From contig RIAY01000001.1 of assembly GCA_003833075.1 (NCBI GenBank), positions 124,001 through 188,000 on the forward strand: 64,000 nt of DNA. Direction: 5' to 3'. Made by a program: the position numbers and the translations under genes. This document shows positions 1 through 7,664 of the stretch, piece after piece. This DNA comes from Muribaculaceae bacterium Isolate-036 (Harlan) (lineage in GTDB: Bacteria; Bacteroidota; Bacteroidia; Bacteroidales; Muribaculaceae). A model generated the notes under the pieces. That model searched no databases. It saw nothing but the letters and a program-made list of their open reading frames with translations, and was not told the origin of the DNA. Position 1 is the first letter of the stretch. The number at the start of each line of letters is the position of its first letter.

Positions 1-35
1 ATTGTTTTTTATATGTATGCGATTGATTCATCCAT

Positions 36-43
36 CAAATTTA
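36..43 (-). promoter_or_regulatory. possible -7 box of a leftward gene outside the window
   Basis: Read on the minus strand this is TAAATTTG, a match to the Bacteroidetes -7 consensus TAnnTTTG. No TTTG was found at the expected -33 distance. It would serve a gene to the left of the window, so it cannot be confirmed here. Confidence 0.2.
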
Positions 44-201
44 CTACAAATTATTGAAATTTAAAAATGTGAGGTGTGATAGAATTGGCGCGGAATTTGT
101 TAATAAAAGTAGGGTAGATCCCGTAAACCGCGGTAAACCGGAATTCCGGGAGATAAATGTTAAGTCTAAAAAAGAGAAATTATTAAAAATAAATCAGAAA
201 A

Positions 202-792
202 ATGGATAAGCTTAGTTATGCATGGGGTCTTGCAATGGGAAAACAATTGCAGGCAATGGGTGTGAAAGAAATAAATTCAGAGGAATTCAAGGATGGAGTG
301 AAGGTCGCTTTCGATGGCGGCGAACCCAAAATGCCGGTGGAAGAGGCACAGAAACTTATCAACGACTATCTTCAGGATCTTGAGAAGAAAGCTGAGGCTA
401 TGGCTCGCGAAGAGGGTGAGAAATTCCTTGCAGAGAACGGCAAGAAAGAGAATGTGCGCTCTACAGCAAGCGGTCTGCAGTATGTAGTGGAGAAAGAGGG
501 TGACGGCGCACAGCCTTCGGCATCTGATGAGGTCACTGTGCATTACACAGGCAAGCTCCTCAACGGCACGGTCTTTGACAGTTCTGTCAACCGCGGTGAG
601 CCCGCCACATTCCCCCTTAACCGCGTTATTCCCGGCTGGACAGAGGGTGTTCAGCTTATGAAGGAAGGCGCGAAATATACATTCTTCATTCCGTCGGATC
701 TCGCATATGGAGCAGGTGGCGTGCCGAATGTGATTCCTCCTCATTCAACCCTGATTTTCGAGGTAGAACTCATCAAGGTAAACAAAAAATAG
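202..792 (+). CDS. FKBP-type peptidyl-prolyl cis-trans isomerase (cytoplasmic form)
   Basis: Catalyses cis-trans isomerisation of X-Pro bonds during protein folding. The 196-residue product has an FKBP N-terminal helical dimerisation region (about 1-80, opening MDKLSYAWGLAMGKQL) and a C-terminal FKBP domain (about 90-194) with VHYTGKLLNGTVFDSS, the GWTEGVQLM helix and the IPSDLAYG strand typical of active FKBPs. There is no signal peptide, so a cytosolic location is inferred. The ATG start matches the usual N-terminus of the Bacteroides FklB/FkpA-like family. The next gene begins 1 nt after its stop and encodes a secreted paralogue with near-identical catalytic segments, which points to tandem duplication. 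No clear promoter was seen in the 201 nt upstream. Confidence 0.93.
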   Translation: MDKLSYAWGLAMGKQLQAMGVKEINSEEFKDGVKVAFDGGEPKMPVEEAQKLINDYLQDLEKKAEAMAREEGEKFLAENGKKENVRSTASGLQYVVEKEGDGAQPSASDEVTVHYTGKLLNGTVFDSSVNRGEPATFPLNRVIPGWTEGVQLMKEGAKYTFFIPSDLAYGAGGVPNVIPPHSTLIFEVELIKVNKK

Positions 793-793
793 T

Positions 794-1324
794 ATGAAGA
801 AATTTTTTTATGCAGCATTGGCGGTCGGCGCGGTTGCGATGATTGCCTCGTGTAAGAAGACTGCGGAAAAGAATGCCGACACACAGTCAGACAGCGCAGT
901 GGTGGAGGTAGTTGACGAGGTTGTGACAGATTCTGTGGCAGATCGCTTCCGCAATCCTGAATATCAGGCGGAGTTCGCTACTGATTCAACTTATGTACGT
1001 ACGCCATCCGGTCTTAAATACATGATCGAGAAGGAGGGCACAGGCGCAATGCCGGGTGCTACGGATCAGGTCACGGTGCATTACACCGGTCGTCTGCTTG
1101 ACGGTTCTGTATTTGACAGTTCTGTTATGCGCGGCGAACCTGCCACATTCCCCCTCAATGGTGTCATAGCAGGTTGGACAGAGGGTCTGCAGCTTATGAA
1201 GGAGGGTTCGAAATATGTCTTCTATATTCCTTCTGACCTTGCTTATGGCGCGCGTGGAGCAGGCAACGACATTCCTCCCTATGCCGACCTTATCTTCGAA
1301 GTTGAACTCATCAAGGTAAACTGA
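794..1324 (+). CDS. FKBP-type peptidyl-prolyl isomerase, lipoprotein
   Basis: A 176-residue envelope prolyl isomerase. Residues 1-20 form a lipoprotein signal ending in the lipobox IASC (Cys20). An acidic, Ser/Thr-rich linker follows (about 21-65), then a single FKBP domain (about 70-176) with VHYTGRLLDGSVFDSS, GWTEGLQLM and IPSDLAYGARG. It lacks the helical dimerisation region of its upstream partner. The FKBP domain is highly similar to the preceding gene in protein and in nucleotide sequence, so the pair looks like a local duplication, with one copy kept in the cytosol and one moved to the envelope. It is certainly co-transcribed with its neighbours, which lie 1 nt away on each side. Confidence 0.92.
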   Translation: MKKFFYAALAVGAVAMIASCKKTAEKNADTQSDSAVVEVVDEVVTDSVADRFRNPEYQAEFATDSTYVRTPSGLKYMIEKEGTGAMPGATDQVTVHYTGRLLDGSVFDSSVMRGEPATFPLNGVIAGWTEGLQLMKEGSKYVFYIPSDLAYGARGAGNDIPPYADLIFEVELIKVN

Positions 1325-1325
1325 T

Positions 1326-1517
1326 ATGACCCGGCTGTTTAAAACGGGTTTGTCGGCACTTGCGGTCATTGCAGTGTCAGCTGCGATGATGTCATGTCAG
1401 GGGCGCACGATGAAGAATATGGAGTCGACCGGAGAGACTGTGGAAGTCTCCGTTTCTGACGCTCCTGTGGCGGATGCCGACACAACGGTCGCCGATTCTA
1501 CAGTGGAATTGAACTGA
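1326..1517 (+). CDS. small lipoprotein of unknown function
   Basis: A 63-residue product with a hydrophobic signal segment and the lipobox MMSC (Cys24). The rest is a short acidic tail rich in Val, Asp and Thr (repeated VADADT/VADST-like pieces). The tail resembles the low-complexity linker of the preceding FKBP lipoprotein. The start codon follows the FKBP stop by 1 nt, so it is the last gene of that operon. It could be a linker-only remnant of a third FKBP copy or a real small lipoprotein. I recognise no family and assign no function. Confidence 0.7.
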   Translation: MTRLFKTGLSALAVIAVSAAMMSCQGRTMKNMESTGETVEVSVSDAPVADADTTVADSTVELN

Positions 1518-1521
1518 TTAC

Positions 1522-1576
1522 GTCATAAAAATCAAAGAGGTCTGCGATTATCGCAGACCTCTTTGATTTTTATGAC
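1522..1576. terminator. perfect 26-bp bidirectional terminator hairpin
   Basis: Arms 1522-1547 and 1551-1576 are exact reverse complements around a 3-nt loop (TTA). The GC-rich core (AGGTCTGCGA) is flanked by A-rich and T-rich ends, so a U-tract is produced in either direction. It lies between the convergent small lipoprotein gene (+) and der (-) and can stop both. Confidence 0.92.
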
Positions 1577-1583
1577 TTAGATA

Positions 1584-2900
1584 TTATTTCTCTCGCATGA
1601 AGATTGAAATCGGGGTTCCGTTGAAATCCCAGTGTTCGCGAATCTTATTCTCAAGGAAACGTCGGTAAGGCTCCTTGACCCATTGGGGAAGATTGCAGAA
1701 AAATACGAATGTAGGGATAATCGAATCTTTGAGCATGGTGACATACTTGATTTTCACGAATTTTCCCTTGTTGCTCGGAGGCGGAGTTATAGCTACCTGC
1801 TCAAGCATGTATGAGTTGAGCTGTGAGGTGGGAATCGTGCGGCGGCGGTTCTCAAATACCTGCACCGCTGTTTCAAGCACCTTGAAAATACGCTGTTTTG
1901 TCAGTGCGGAGGTGAAAAGGATGGGAAAGTCTGTGAACGGTGCGAATTTCGAACGTATCGCCTGCTCGAAATTCTTCTGCGCCGCCAGACTTTTGTCAGC
2001 GACCAGATCCCATTTGTTCACACACACCACGAGCCCTTTGCGGTTACGCTGTATAAGGCTGAAAATATTCGCGTCCTGCCCTTCGATGCCTCTTGTTGCG
2101 TCAATCATAAGGATGCACACATCCGAAGCCTCTATGGCGCGGATAGAGCGTATGACTGAGTAATATTCGATGTCTTCATTGACTTTCTGTTTCTTCCTTA
2201 TGCCGGCGGTGTCCACAAGATAGAAATCGAAGCCGAATTTATTATAGCGGTGGTAAATTGAATCACGGGTTGTTCCGGCGATGTCGGTAACGATATGACG
2301 CTCTTCGCCGATAAAGGCATTTATCAGCGAAGATTTGCCTGCGTTAGGGCGTCCTACTATGGCGAATTTGGCGATATTTTCATCGGTTTCCTCCGTGTCG
2401 TCTTTTTCGGGCATGTCCTTAACAATCTCATCAAGGAGTTCACCCGTTCCGGAACCGTTTGCCGATGACACGCCTATAGGGTCGCCGAGACCGAAGCTAT
2501 AGAACTCGGAGATGTTGAAGCGAGCGTCACCCCTGTCCTCTTTGTTTGCCACGACAATAACCGGTTTCTTTGACCGGCGCAGGATGGCGGCGACCTTGTC
2601 ATCGAGATCTGTCACTCCGGTTGATGCATCGACCACGAAAAGAATCACATCGGCTTCCTCGATGGCGATTTCCACCTGTTTGTTGATTTCTTCCTCGAAA
2701 ATATCATCCGAGTTCACTACCCATCCGCCGGTGTCGACGATGGAGAATTCCTGTCCGCACCAGTCGACTTTGCCATACTGGCGATCGCGTGTGGTGCCTG
2801 CCGTGTCATCGACAATGGCGCGGCGTGTCTGCGTCAAGCGGTTGAAAAGCGTGGACTTTCCCACGTTGGGTCGCCCGACAATTGCTATCAACTTACCCAT
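1584..2900 (-). CDS. der: GTPase Der (EngA), ribosome assembly
   Basis: An essential double-domain GTPase acting in 50S subunit maturation. The 438-residue length is normal. The first G domain has GRPNVGKST at residues 9-17 and DTAGTT/DTGGW; the second has GRPNAGKSS near residue 183, DTAGIRKK and NKWD. A C-terminal KH-like domain (about 350-438) follows. All G1-G4 motifs are present in both domains. It is the last gene of the minus-strand run yceD-rpmF-fabH-era-der; era ends 29 nt upstream of its ATG. The shared terminator at 1522-1576 follows it. Confidence 0.98.
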   Translation of the reverse strand: MGKLIAIVGRPNVGKSTLFNRLTQTRRAIVDDTAGTTRDRQYGKVDWCGQEFSIVDTGGWVVNSDDIFEEEINKQVEIAIEEADVILFVVDASTGVTDLDDKVAAILRRSKKPVIVVANKEDRGDARFNISEFYSFGLGDPIGVSSANGSGTGELLDEIVKDMPEKDDTEETDENIAKFAIVGRPNAGKSSLINAFIGEERHIVTDIAGTTRDSIYHRYNKFGFDFYLVDTAGIRKKQKVNEDIEYYSVIRSIRAIEASDVCILMIDATRGIEGQDANIFSLIQRNRKGLVVCVNKWDLVADKSLAAQKNFEQAIRSKFAPFTDFPILFTSALTKQRIFKVLETAVQVFENRRRTIPTSQLNSYMLEQVAITPPPSNKGKFVKIKYVTMLKDSIIPTFVFFCNLPQWVKEPYRRFLENKIREHWDFNGTPISIFMREK

Positions 2901-2929
2901 ATATTGTTTTTTTGAAGATTTTTGCTGGA

Positions 2930-3874
2930 TTATTCCATATATCCGAACGCACGGAGTTTGTTTTCACGGTTGCGCCAGTCTTTTTCCACTTTGACAAAGA
3001 GTTCGAGGAATACTTTCTTTCCAAAGAACTTCTCTATGTCCTGGCGTGCGGTGATTCCGATTTTCTTTATTTTCTCGCCTCCTTTTCCGATTATGATTCC
3101 CTTCTGAGAGTCGCGTTCCACATAAATCACTGCCATGATATGTATCGCGCCCTCTTTCTCATCGAATTTCTCCACAATAACTTCTGTGCTGTAAGGAATC
3201 TCTTTGTCGTAATTGAGGAGCAGTTTCTCGCGGATAATTTCCGTGACGAAGAATCTTGCGGGTTTGTCGGTCAAGGCATCCTTTCCGAAGAACGGAGCCG
3301 AGACGGGCAATAATTCCTCGATGCGTTTCTTCAGGTTATCGACGTTGAAGTTTTCCGTGGCGCTGGTCGGGAATATTTCAGCATTAGGGAGGCGGTTCTT
3401 CCATGCTGCCATAATCGTTTCGAGCTGCTCGTTTCCTTTGACAAGGTCTATCTTGTTTATTACCAGAAGAACCGGAATCTTCTCTTTTGCCACGCGTTCA
3501 AGAAAATCCGCGTTTTTCTCCGGATCCTCGACAACATCGGTCACATAAAGCAGTATGTCTGCATCGGTGAGTGCACCCTCCGAGAATCCGAGCATCGATT
3601 CCTGAAGCTTGTATTTGGGTTTAAGCACACCGGGTGTGTCGGAATATACAATCTGGTATTCCGGGGTGTTTACTATTCCCATTATCCTGTGTCTTGTTGT
3701 CTGAGCCTTGGAGGTGATGATGGATATCCTTTCGCCGACAAGGTCATTCATCAGCGTGGATTTGCCGACATTGGGGTTTCCAACTATGTTTACGAATCCG
3801 GCACGGTGTCCTTCTTTGATCTTTGCTTCGGGGAGGAGGTTGTCGACCTCTATCTTGTTCTTGAGTTCTTCCAT
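2930..3874 (-). CDS. era: GTPase Era, 30S ribosome maturation
   Basis: GTPase that binds the 3' end of 16S rRNA during 30S assembly. The 314-residue protein has an N-terminal extension of about 25 residues, then a G domain with GNPNVGKST (about 32-40), DTPG and NKID. The C-terminal KH domain carries [15 protein letters not shown], the RNA-binding loop. The ATG was chosen because it precedes the G domain with only a short acidic leader, as in other Bacteroidetes Era proteins. It is followed closely by der. A strong hairpin (3936-3964) sits between fabH and era and could tune read-through. Confidence 0.98.
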   Translation of the reverse strand: MEELKNKIEVDNLLPEAKIKEGHRAGFVNIVGNPNVGKSTLMNDLVGERISIITSKAQTTRHRIMGIVNTPEYQIVYSDTPGVLKPKYKLQESMLGFSEGALTDADILLYVTDVVEDPEKNADFLERVAKEKIPVLLVINKIDLVKGNEQLETIMAAWKNRLPNAEIFPTSATENFNVDNLKKRIEELLPVSAPFFGKDALTDKPARFFVTEIIREKLLLNYDKEIPYSTEVIVEKFDEKEGAIHIMAVIYVERDSQKGIIIGKGGEKIKKIGITARQDIEKFFGKKVFLELFVKVEKDWRNRENKLRAFGYME

Positions 3875-3935
3875 AATTTCTATCGTTTTTTGTGGATGTC
3901 ACGTTGCGGGACGAGACGTTCCCGCTATTTGAACA

Positions 3936-3964
3936 ATAGCCAGCCCGCACAGCGGGATGGCTAT
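3936..3964. repeat. strong intra-operon stem-loop between fabH and era
   Basis: The sequence folds into a 13-bp stem (ATAGCCA-g-CCCGC pairing with GCGGG-a-TGGCTAT) with one G/A mismatch and a 3-nt loop. Neither side has a good U-tract for minus-strand termination. It may act as an attenuator, an RNA processing site or a repetitive palindrome of the REP type. Only the fold is seen; the role is unknown. Confidence 0.5.
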
Positions 3965-4013
3965 ATTTAGAACCCTCCGAAGCGGGTCATTGTTCATTTT
4001 TCTGGAGTCAGCC

Positions 4014-5006
4014 TTATTTAGGGTCTATCGCCCAGATGAGATACATCGCGCCCCATGTGAAGCCTGCGCCGAACGCTGTCATCACGATGCGGTCTCCTTT
4101 ATGGAGTTTGTTTTTGTATTCGTCAAGGCATAACGGGATTGAAGCCGCCGAGGTGTTTCCGTAGTGCTGGATGTTCACGAGCGTTTTCTCCTCCGGAATC
4201 TTTATGCGACCGCCAACTGCCTCAATGATTCTCAGGTTTGCCTGATGGGGCACAAACCAGTCGACATCTTCAACAGAGAGGTTATTGCGTTTCATTACGG
4301 AAAGAGAAGACGAGAGCATATCGCGCACGGCGTTTTTATAAACCACGCGTCCTTCCTGATAGATATAATGCTCGCGGGCATCAACGGTCTCGTGAGAGGC
4401 AGGGAGCGCGGAGCCGCCCGCCTTCATGAGCAGATTGTGGAGTCCGCTTCCATCAATGTGGAATTCGCCGTCGATCACACCAAGATTCTCATCTGTGGGT
4501 TCTACCATAACAGCCGCAGCCGCGTCTCCGAAGAGAGGACAGGTTGCCCGATCCTGATAATCGGTCATGCTGCTCATTTTCTCAGCGCATACCACAACCA
4601 CTTTTTTATAAAGTCCGGCTTCGATATATGCCCTTGCTGCCTGCATGGTCACAATGAAGCCTGCGCAGGCTGCCTGAATGTCGTATGCATAGGCATTGGT
4701 CAGACCGAGTTCATGAGTGATGACAGAGGCGGTTGAAGGGAAACGGTAGTCGGGGTTTGAGGTGGCGCATATCACGAGATCCACCTCTTCCTTTGCTGTG
4801 CCGGTTTCTTCAAGCAGTTTGCCCACAGCCTTTATTCCGAGGAAACTTGAACCCTTTTCAGGGTCTTTGAGAATGCGGCGTTCCTTGATGCCTACGCGTG
4901 TGGTTATCCATTCGTCGTTGGTGTCGACCATCTTCGACAGCATGTCGTTGTCGAGGATGTCGTCAGGCACGTAGGAGGCGATTCCGCTTATTTTGGCGTT
5001 GGCCAT
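4014..5006 (-). CDS. fabH: 3-oxoacyl-ACP synthase III (FabH)
   Basis: Starts fatty acid synthesis by condensing acetyl-CoA with malonyl-ACP. The 330-residue product has the catalytic Cys114 in QAACAGF, the His of VPHQANLRI and the Asn of YGNTSAAS, which form the Cys-His-Asn triad. The glycine-rich C-terminal FGAGFTWG is also present. Its place after rpmF is conserved in many bacteria and couples membrane lipid synthesis to ribosome production. It is clearly the housekeeping enzyme and not part of the pigment cluster further right. Confidence 0.97.
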   Translation of the reverse strand: MANAKISGIASYVPDDILDNDMLSKMVDTNDEWITTRVGIKERRILKDPEKGSSFLGIKAVGKLLEETGTAKEEVDLVICATSNPDYRFPSTASVITHELGLTNAYAYDIQAACAGFIVTMQAARAYIEAGLYKKVVVVCAEKMSSMTDYQDRATCPLFGDAAAAVMVEPTDENLGVIDGEFHIDGSGLHNLLMKAGGSALPASHETVDAREHYIYQEGRVVYKNAVRDMLSSSLSVMKRNNLSVEDVDWFVPHQANLRIIEAVGGRIKIPEEKTLVNIQHYGNTSAASIPLCLDEYKNKLHKGDRIVMTAFGAGFTWGAMYLIWAIDPK

Positions 5007-5097
5007 AATCGAATAAAATAAGTATTGAAGTGAAAAAGTATTTTTTTCACTTCATGAATTTGTTTTAAAAAAGATAGTTCCGCCTTTAATAAAGACT

Positions 5098-5120
5098 CCT
5101 GTTGCCACAAGGGCAACAGG
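5098..5120. repeat. 9-bp stem-loop in the rpmF-fabH gap
   Basis: CCTGTTGCC and GGCAACAGG pair around a short loop. It lies in the 128-nt gap between rpmF and fabH, just after rpmF on the minus strand, and is followed by a moderately T-rich stretch. It could be a partial terminator that lets ribosomal protein L32 be made in excess of FabH. This role is inference. Confidence 0.4.
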
Positions 5121-5134
5121 CCGGATCTTAAAAC

Positions 5135-5317
5135 TTAGGCTTCAGCTTTCTCGATTACGAGTTTGCCGCGATAGTAACCGCATTCACCGCAAACGGTGTG
5201 GTAGATGTGCCAAGCGCCGCAGTTGGGGCAGATTGCGAGAGTGGGGACGAGAGCTTTGTCGTGTGTGCGGCGTTTTGCCGTACGGGTGTGCGATTGTCTG
5301 CGTTTAGGATGTGCCAT
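5135..5317 (-). CDS. rpmF: 50S ribosomal protein L32
   Basis: A 60-residue ribosomal protein opening MAHPKRRQSHTRTAKRR, the standard L32 N-terminus. Four cysteines (C30, C33, C43, C46) form a zinc ribbon, so this is the Zn-binding (C+) form. It is flanked by yceD upstream and fabH downstream, a widely conserved arrangement. The gap to yceD is 63 nt. Confidence 0.97.
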   Translation of the reverse strand: MAHPKRRQSHTRTAKRRTHDKALVPTLAICPNCGAWHIYHTVCGECGYYRGKLVIEKAEA

Positions 5318-5380
5318 TTCTGTATTGTTTTAATATTATTATTCAGTTTTTGTTAAAGTGTCGTGTTTTAAAAGATTGTC

Positions 5381-5902
5381 TTAATCTTCGCTTCCGCTTT
5401 CGATTTCGGCGTCGACATCATCAAGAGCCTCTTCCGTCTCTTCATCTCCGCCTCCTTTGTGTCTTGAAAGGACTGCTGCCATGGCGCGGTTGCATTTGCC
5501 CATCGGGTGCACATGGCGCAGCGGAATCGTCAGCAGGATGGTGTCGTAGAGAATGTATGCCACGTTCAGATAGCTGTTGCTGTAGGGTATCACCAGGAGG
5601 TTGTCGGCACCGTCATCATAGTTTTCTCCGTATTTGACTATCACATGATATTCCGTGTCTACCTCGTGGTCGAGTGGATCAAGACAGCGGTCGCAGGGAA
5701 TCTGCAGCATCCCCTTGCAATGGAATCTGCAGTCGTAGGTGTCGTTCTTCTTCACAAGGTCGAGATGAACCTTGACATCAGAAGAGATGATGTCCGTGTT
5801 TTCCATGTTTTTGAAAAACTCGGTCGTTATCTCGAAATCCTGCTCATGGTGTCCGTCGGGCAACGAAGCAAGTTGAACTTTAAAAGCAGTAAACTTTCCC
5901 AT
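5381..5902 (-). CDS. yceD: YceD/DUF177 family protein, 23S rRNA accumulation
   Basis: The family is linked to 23S rRNA accumulation and is usually encoded beside rpmF. The 173-residue protein has the conserved central CDRCLDPL segment with a Cys-X2-Cys (IPCDRCLD) and an acidic C-terminus (EESEED-like). The start MGKFTAFKVQL matches the family N-terminus. Its ATG lies only 2 nt beyond the 3' end of the tRNA-Arg gene, so the 5' leader of this message would be the tRNA itself; the tRNA acceptor strand GGAGGT lies 3 nt before the ATG and looks like a Shine-Dalgarno. Confidence 0.92.
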   Translation of the reverse strand: MGKFTAFKVQLASLPDGHHEQDFEITTEFFKNMENTDIISSDVKVHLDLVKKNDTYDCRFHCKGMLQIPCDRCLDPLDHEVDTEYHVIVKYGENYDDGADNLLVIPYSNSYLNVAYILYDTILLTIPLRHVHPMGKCNRAMAAVLSRHKGGGDEETEEALDDVDAEIESGSED

Positions 5903-5904
5903 AG

Positions 5905-5976
5905 TACCTCCGAGGGGAATCGAACCCCTATCTAAAGTTTAGGAAACTTCTATTCTATCCGTTGAACTACAGAGGC
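5905..5976 (-). tRNA. tRNA-Arg (anticodon CCU)
   Basis: The minus strand folds as a cloverleaf. The acceptor stem is GCCTCTG with CGGAGGT (G1 pairs with T72 as a wobble) and discriminator A73. The anticodon stem is GAAGT/ACTTT with loop TTCCTAA, giving anticodon CCT for codon AGG. The T arm is GGGG TTCGATT CCCC. The CCA end is not encoded. The 3' end abuts the yceD start codon. Confidence 0.95.
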
Positions 5977-6185
5977 ATACGTTATGTAGAAACACCGCTC
6001 TTCCTCCTCCTTCCGGATTTTGAAAAGCTGCGCTTACATAAAATGCGTCTGCAAAGTTAGTTATTTTTTTGAAGATGACAAAATTTTATCATTTTTTGAA
6101 GTCATTTTGAAATCTTTATGGCGGAATCCTTATCATGATTCCCGGAACTTTTTTTAACACTCTCTTAAAATTCAAATTCCGGGGT

Positions 6186-7076
6186 CTAACGCAGACGGAG
6201 CTTAGAACCGGGTCTGTCGCGGACTTGGGGGTTCAGTTTACGGAGTGTGGAGAGTTTTATCCCGAAGCGCTGCGAGATTGAATGAAATGACTCGCCTTCA
6301 CCGACAGTAACGTTGCTGACTCCTTCCGGTGGCGTGTCTCTCTTTTCTTCCAGATATACCTCCTCCCACGGCTTGATTTCGCGGTCTTTGTCTACATCGT
6401 TATATTTAAGCAGACGGGATTTTTTGATGCCGAGTTCTTTGGCTATCGAGGAGTAGGTGTCTCCGGGAGAGGCGATGACGCAATGGAGTCCGCGACTGCG
6501 GCGCACAGGATGTGTGGCACGCAACATGTCGTGGATGAAACTCGCGTCTTCTTCGGCGCGTCTTCCTGATTCGGTATCGAAGAGATACAAAGCGTAGCGT
6601 TCGATTATGGTTATGAGTCTTGTGGCGTAATTGGGGTCTGTGGCATAGCCGCAGGCTTTAAGACCCTTTGCCCAAGCCGCATAATCTGTGACATCGTTCT
6701 TGAAAAGTGGGGCATAACGTTTGCGCAGCAGGAATCTGGAATGGTCGTCGAAACTTTCAGCCGCGGATGAATAAGATCTGAAGCATTCGTTTGCAGCGTC
6801 ATCATTGCGCAACAGTGTGTCTCCCTTCCATTCGCTGTGGCATTTTATGCCGAAATGGTTGTTGCCCAGTGTCGCGAGAGATGATTGCCCCGCACGGCTT
6901 TCAAGCAGTCCCTGGGCGAGAGTTATCGAAGCCGGGATGCCGTGGGCTCGTTGCTGTTCGATTGCCATCTCGCTATATGTGTCGATATATTCCTGATACG
7001 GATTCTTTTTGGTGGCACCGAGAGAAAATGTTATTGCCAGCGCGTTAATAATTATAAGAAATCTGTAATAACTCAT
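6186..7076 (-). CDS. secreted glucosaminidase with LysM repeats (peptidoglycan hydrolase)
   Basis: A likely peptidoglycan N-acetylglucosaminidase involved in wall remodelling. From the chosen start (MSYYRFLIIINALAITFSLG, a signal peptide) the protein has 296 residues. A glucosaminidase domain (about 25-170) carries the catalytic Glu in AQGLLESRAGQS and the conserved NNHFGIKCH and AKGLKACGYATD segments. Two LysM-type repeats follow (about 195-240 with SPGDTYSSIAKELGIKKSRLLKYN, and about 252-296 with GEGESFHSISQRFGIKLSTLRKLN split across the end). An ATG 15 codons further upstream is in frame, but the signal peptide and a -7 box at 7119-7126 favour this start. It is divergent from the cytidine deaminase gene. 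Confidence 0.9.
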   Translation of the reverse strand: MSYYRFLIIINALAITFSLGATKKNPYQEYIDTYSEMAIEQQRAHGIPASITLAQGLLESRAGQSSLATLGNNHFGIKCHSEWKGDTLLRNDDAANECFRSYSSAAESFDDHSRFLLRKRYAPLFKNDVTDYAAWAKGLKACGYATDPNYATRLITIIERYALYLFDTESGRRAEEDASFIHDMLRATHPVRRSRGLHCVIASPGDTYSSIAKELGIKKSRLLKYNDVDKDREIKPWEEVYLEEKRDTPPEGVSNVTVGEGESFHSISQRFGIKLSTLRKLNPQVRDRPGSKLRLR

Positions 7077-7118
7077 ATAGGTAGGTATAGATATGGAGCT
7101 TATGGTATGCTCCGTATG

Positions 7119-7126
7119 CAAAATTA
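7119..7126 (-). promoter_or_regulatory. -7 box for the LysM glucosaminidase gene
   Basis: The minus strand reads TAATTTTG, matching TAnnTTTG. A weak TTCG lies near the -33 distance. It is 43 nt before the chosen start codon and 12 nt from the divergent -7 box of the deaminase gene. Confidence 0.45.
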
Positions 7127-7138
7127 CGAATAAATTAT

Positions 7139-7146
7139 TATATTTG
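7139..7146 (+). promoter_or_regulatory. -7 box for the cytidine deaminase gene
   Basis: TATATTTG is a full match to TAnnTTTG and ends 20 nt before the ATG. No good TTTG is seen at -33. It overlaps the divergent promoter region of the LysM gene, so the two promoters should compete. Confidence 0.5.
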
Positions 7147-7166
7147 CGAAAAAGAAAACAACAGCC

Positions 7167-7664
7167 ATGAAGGAGAAAGAGATTAAAACACTGATAAAAG
7201 TATATGATTACGAAGAGTTGTCGGCTGAAGACAGGGAACTTGTGGATGCCGCCAAAGCTATGACCCGCTCGTCATACGCGCCATATTCCAGATTCCATGT
7301 CGGCGCTGCTATCCGCATGGATGGAGGAGAGATCGTCACCGGCAGCAACCAGGAGAATGCCGCATATCCGTCAGGGACATGTGCGGAGCGCACGGCTGCT
7401 TACTGGGCATCCGCACAGTATCCGGGTGTGGCGATGAAGAAGATTGCGATTGCCGCCTGGACACGCCTTCATAAAGACGAAAGCGAACCCGATGAAGAGT
7501 GTTTCCAGCGATTGCCCATCAGTCCTTGTGGGGCTTGCCGCCAGGCATTGCTCGAATATGAGGCTCTGTACGGCGACATCGAGGTGATTCTTTATGGACT
7601 CGACTGTGTTTATGTGCTCCCTTCGGTGAAATCGCTTCTCCCTCTGAGTTTCACGGAATTTTAG
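7167..7664 (+). CDS. cdd: cytidine deaminase
   Basis: Deaminates cytidine and deoxycytidine to uridine for pyrimidine salvage. The 165-residue protein has the zinc site Cys72-Ala-Glu74 (TCAERT, Cys ligand plus catalytic Glu) and PCGACRQ with Cys121 and Cys124. The substrate-binding NQENAAYPSG segment is present. The length suits the homotetrameric class. Its stop overlaps the stop of the convergent TonB-receptor-like gene by 4 nt, and no terminator separates them. Confidence 0.95.
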   Translation: MKEKEIKTLIKVYDYEELSAEDRELVDAAKAMTRSSYAPYSRFHVGAAIRMDGGEIVTGSNQENAAYPSGTCAERTAAYWASAQYPGVAMKKIAIAAWTRLHKDESEPDEECFQRLPISPCGACRQALLEYEALYGDIEVILYGLDCVYVLPSVKSLLPLSFTEF

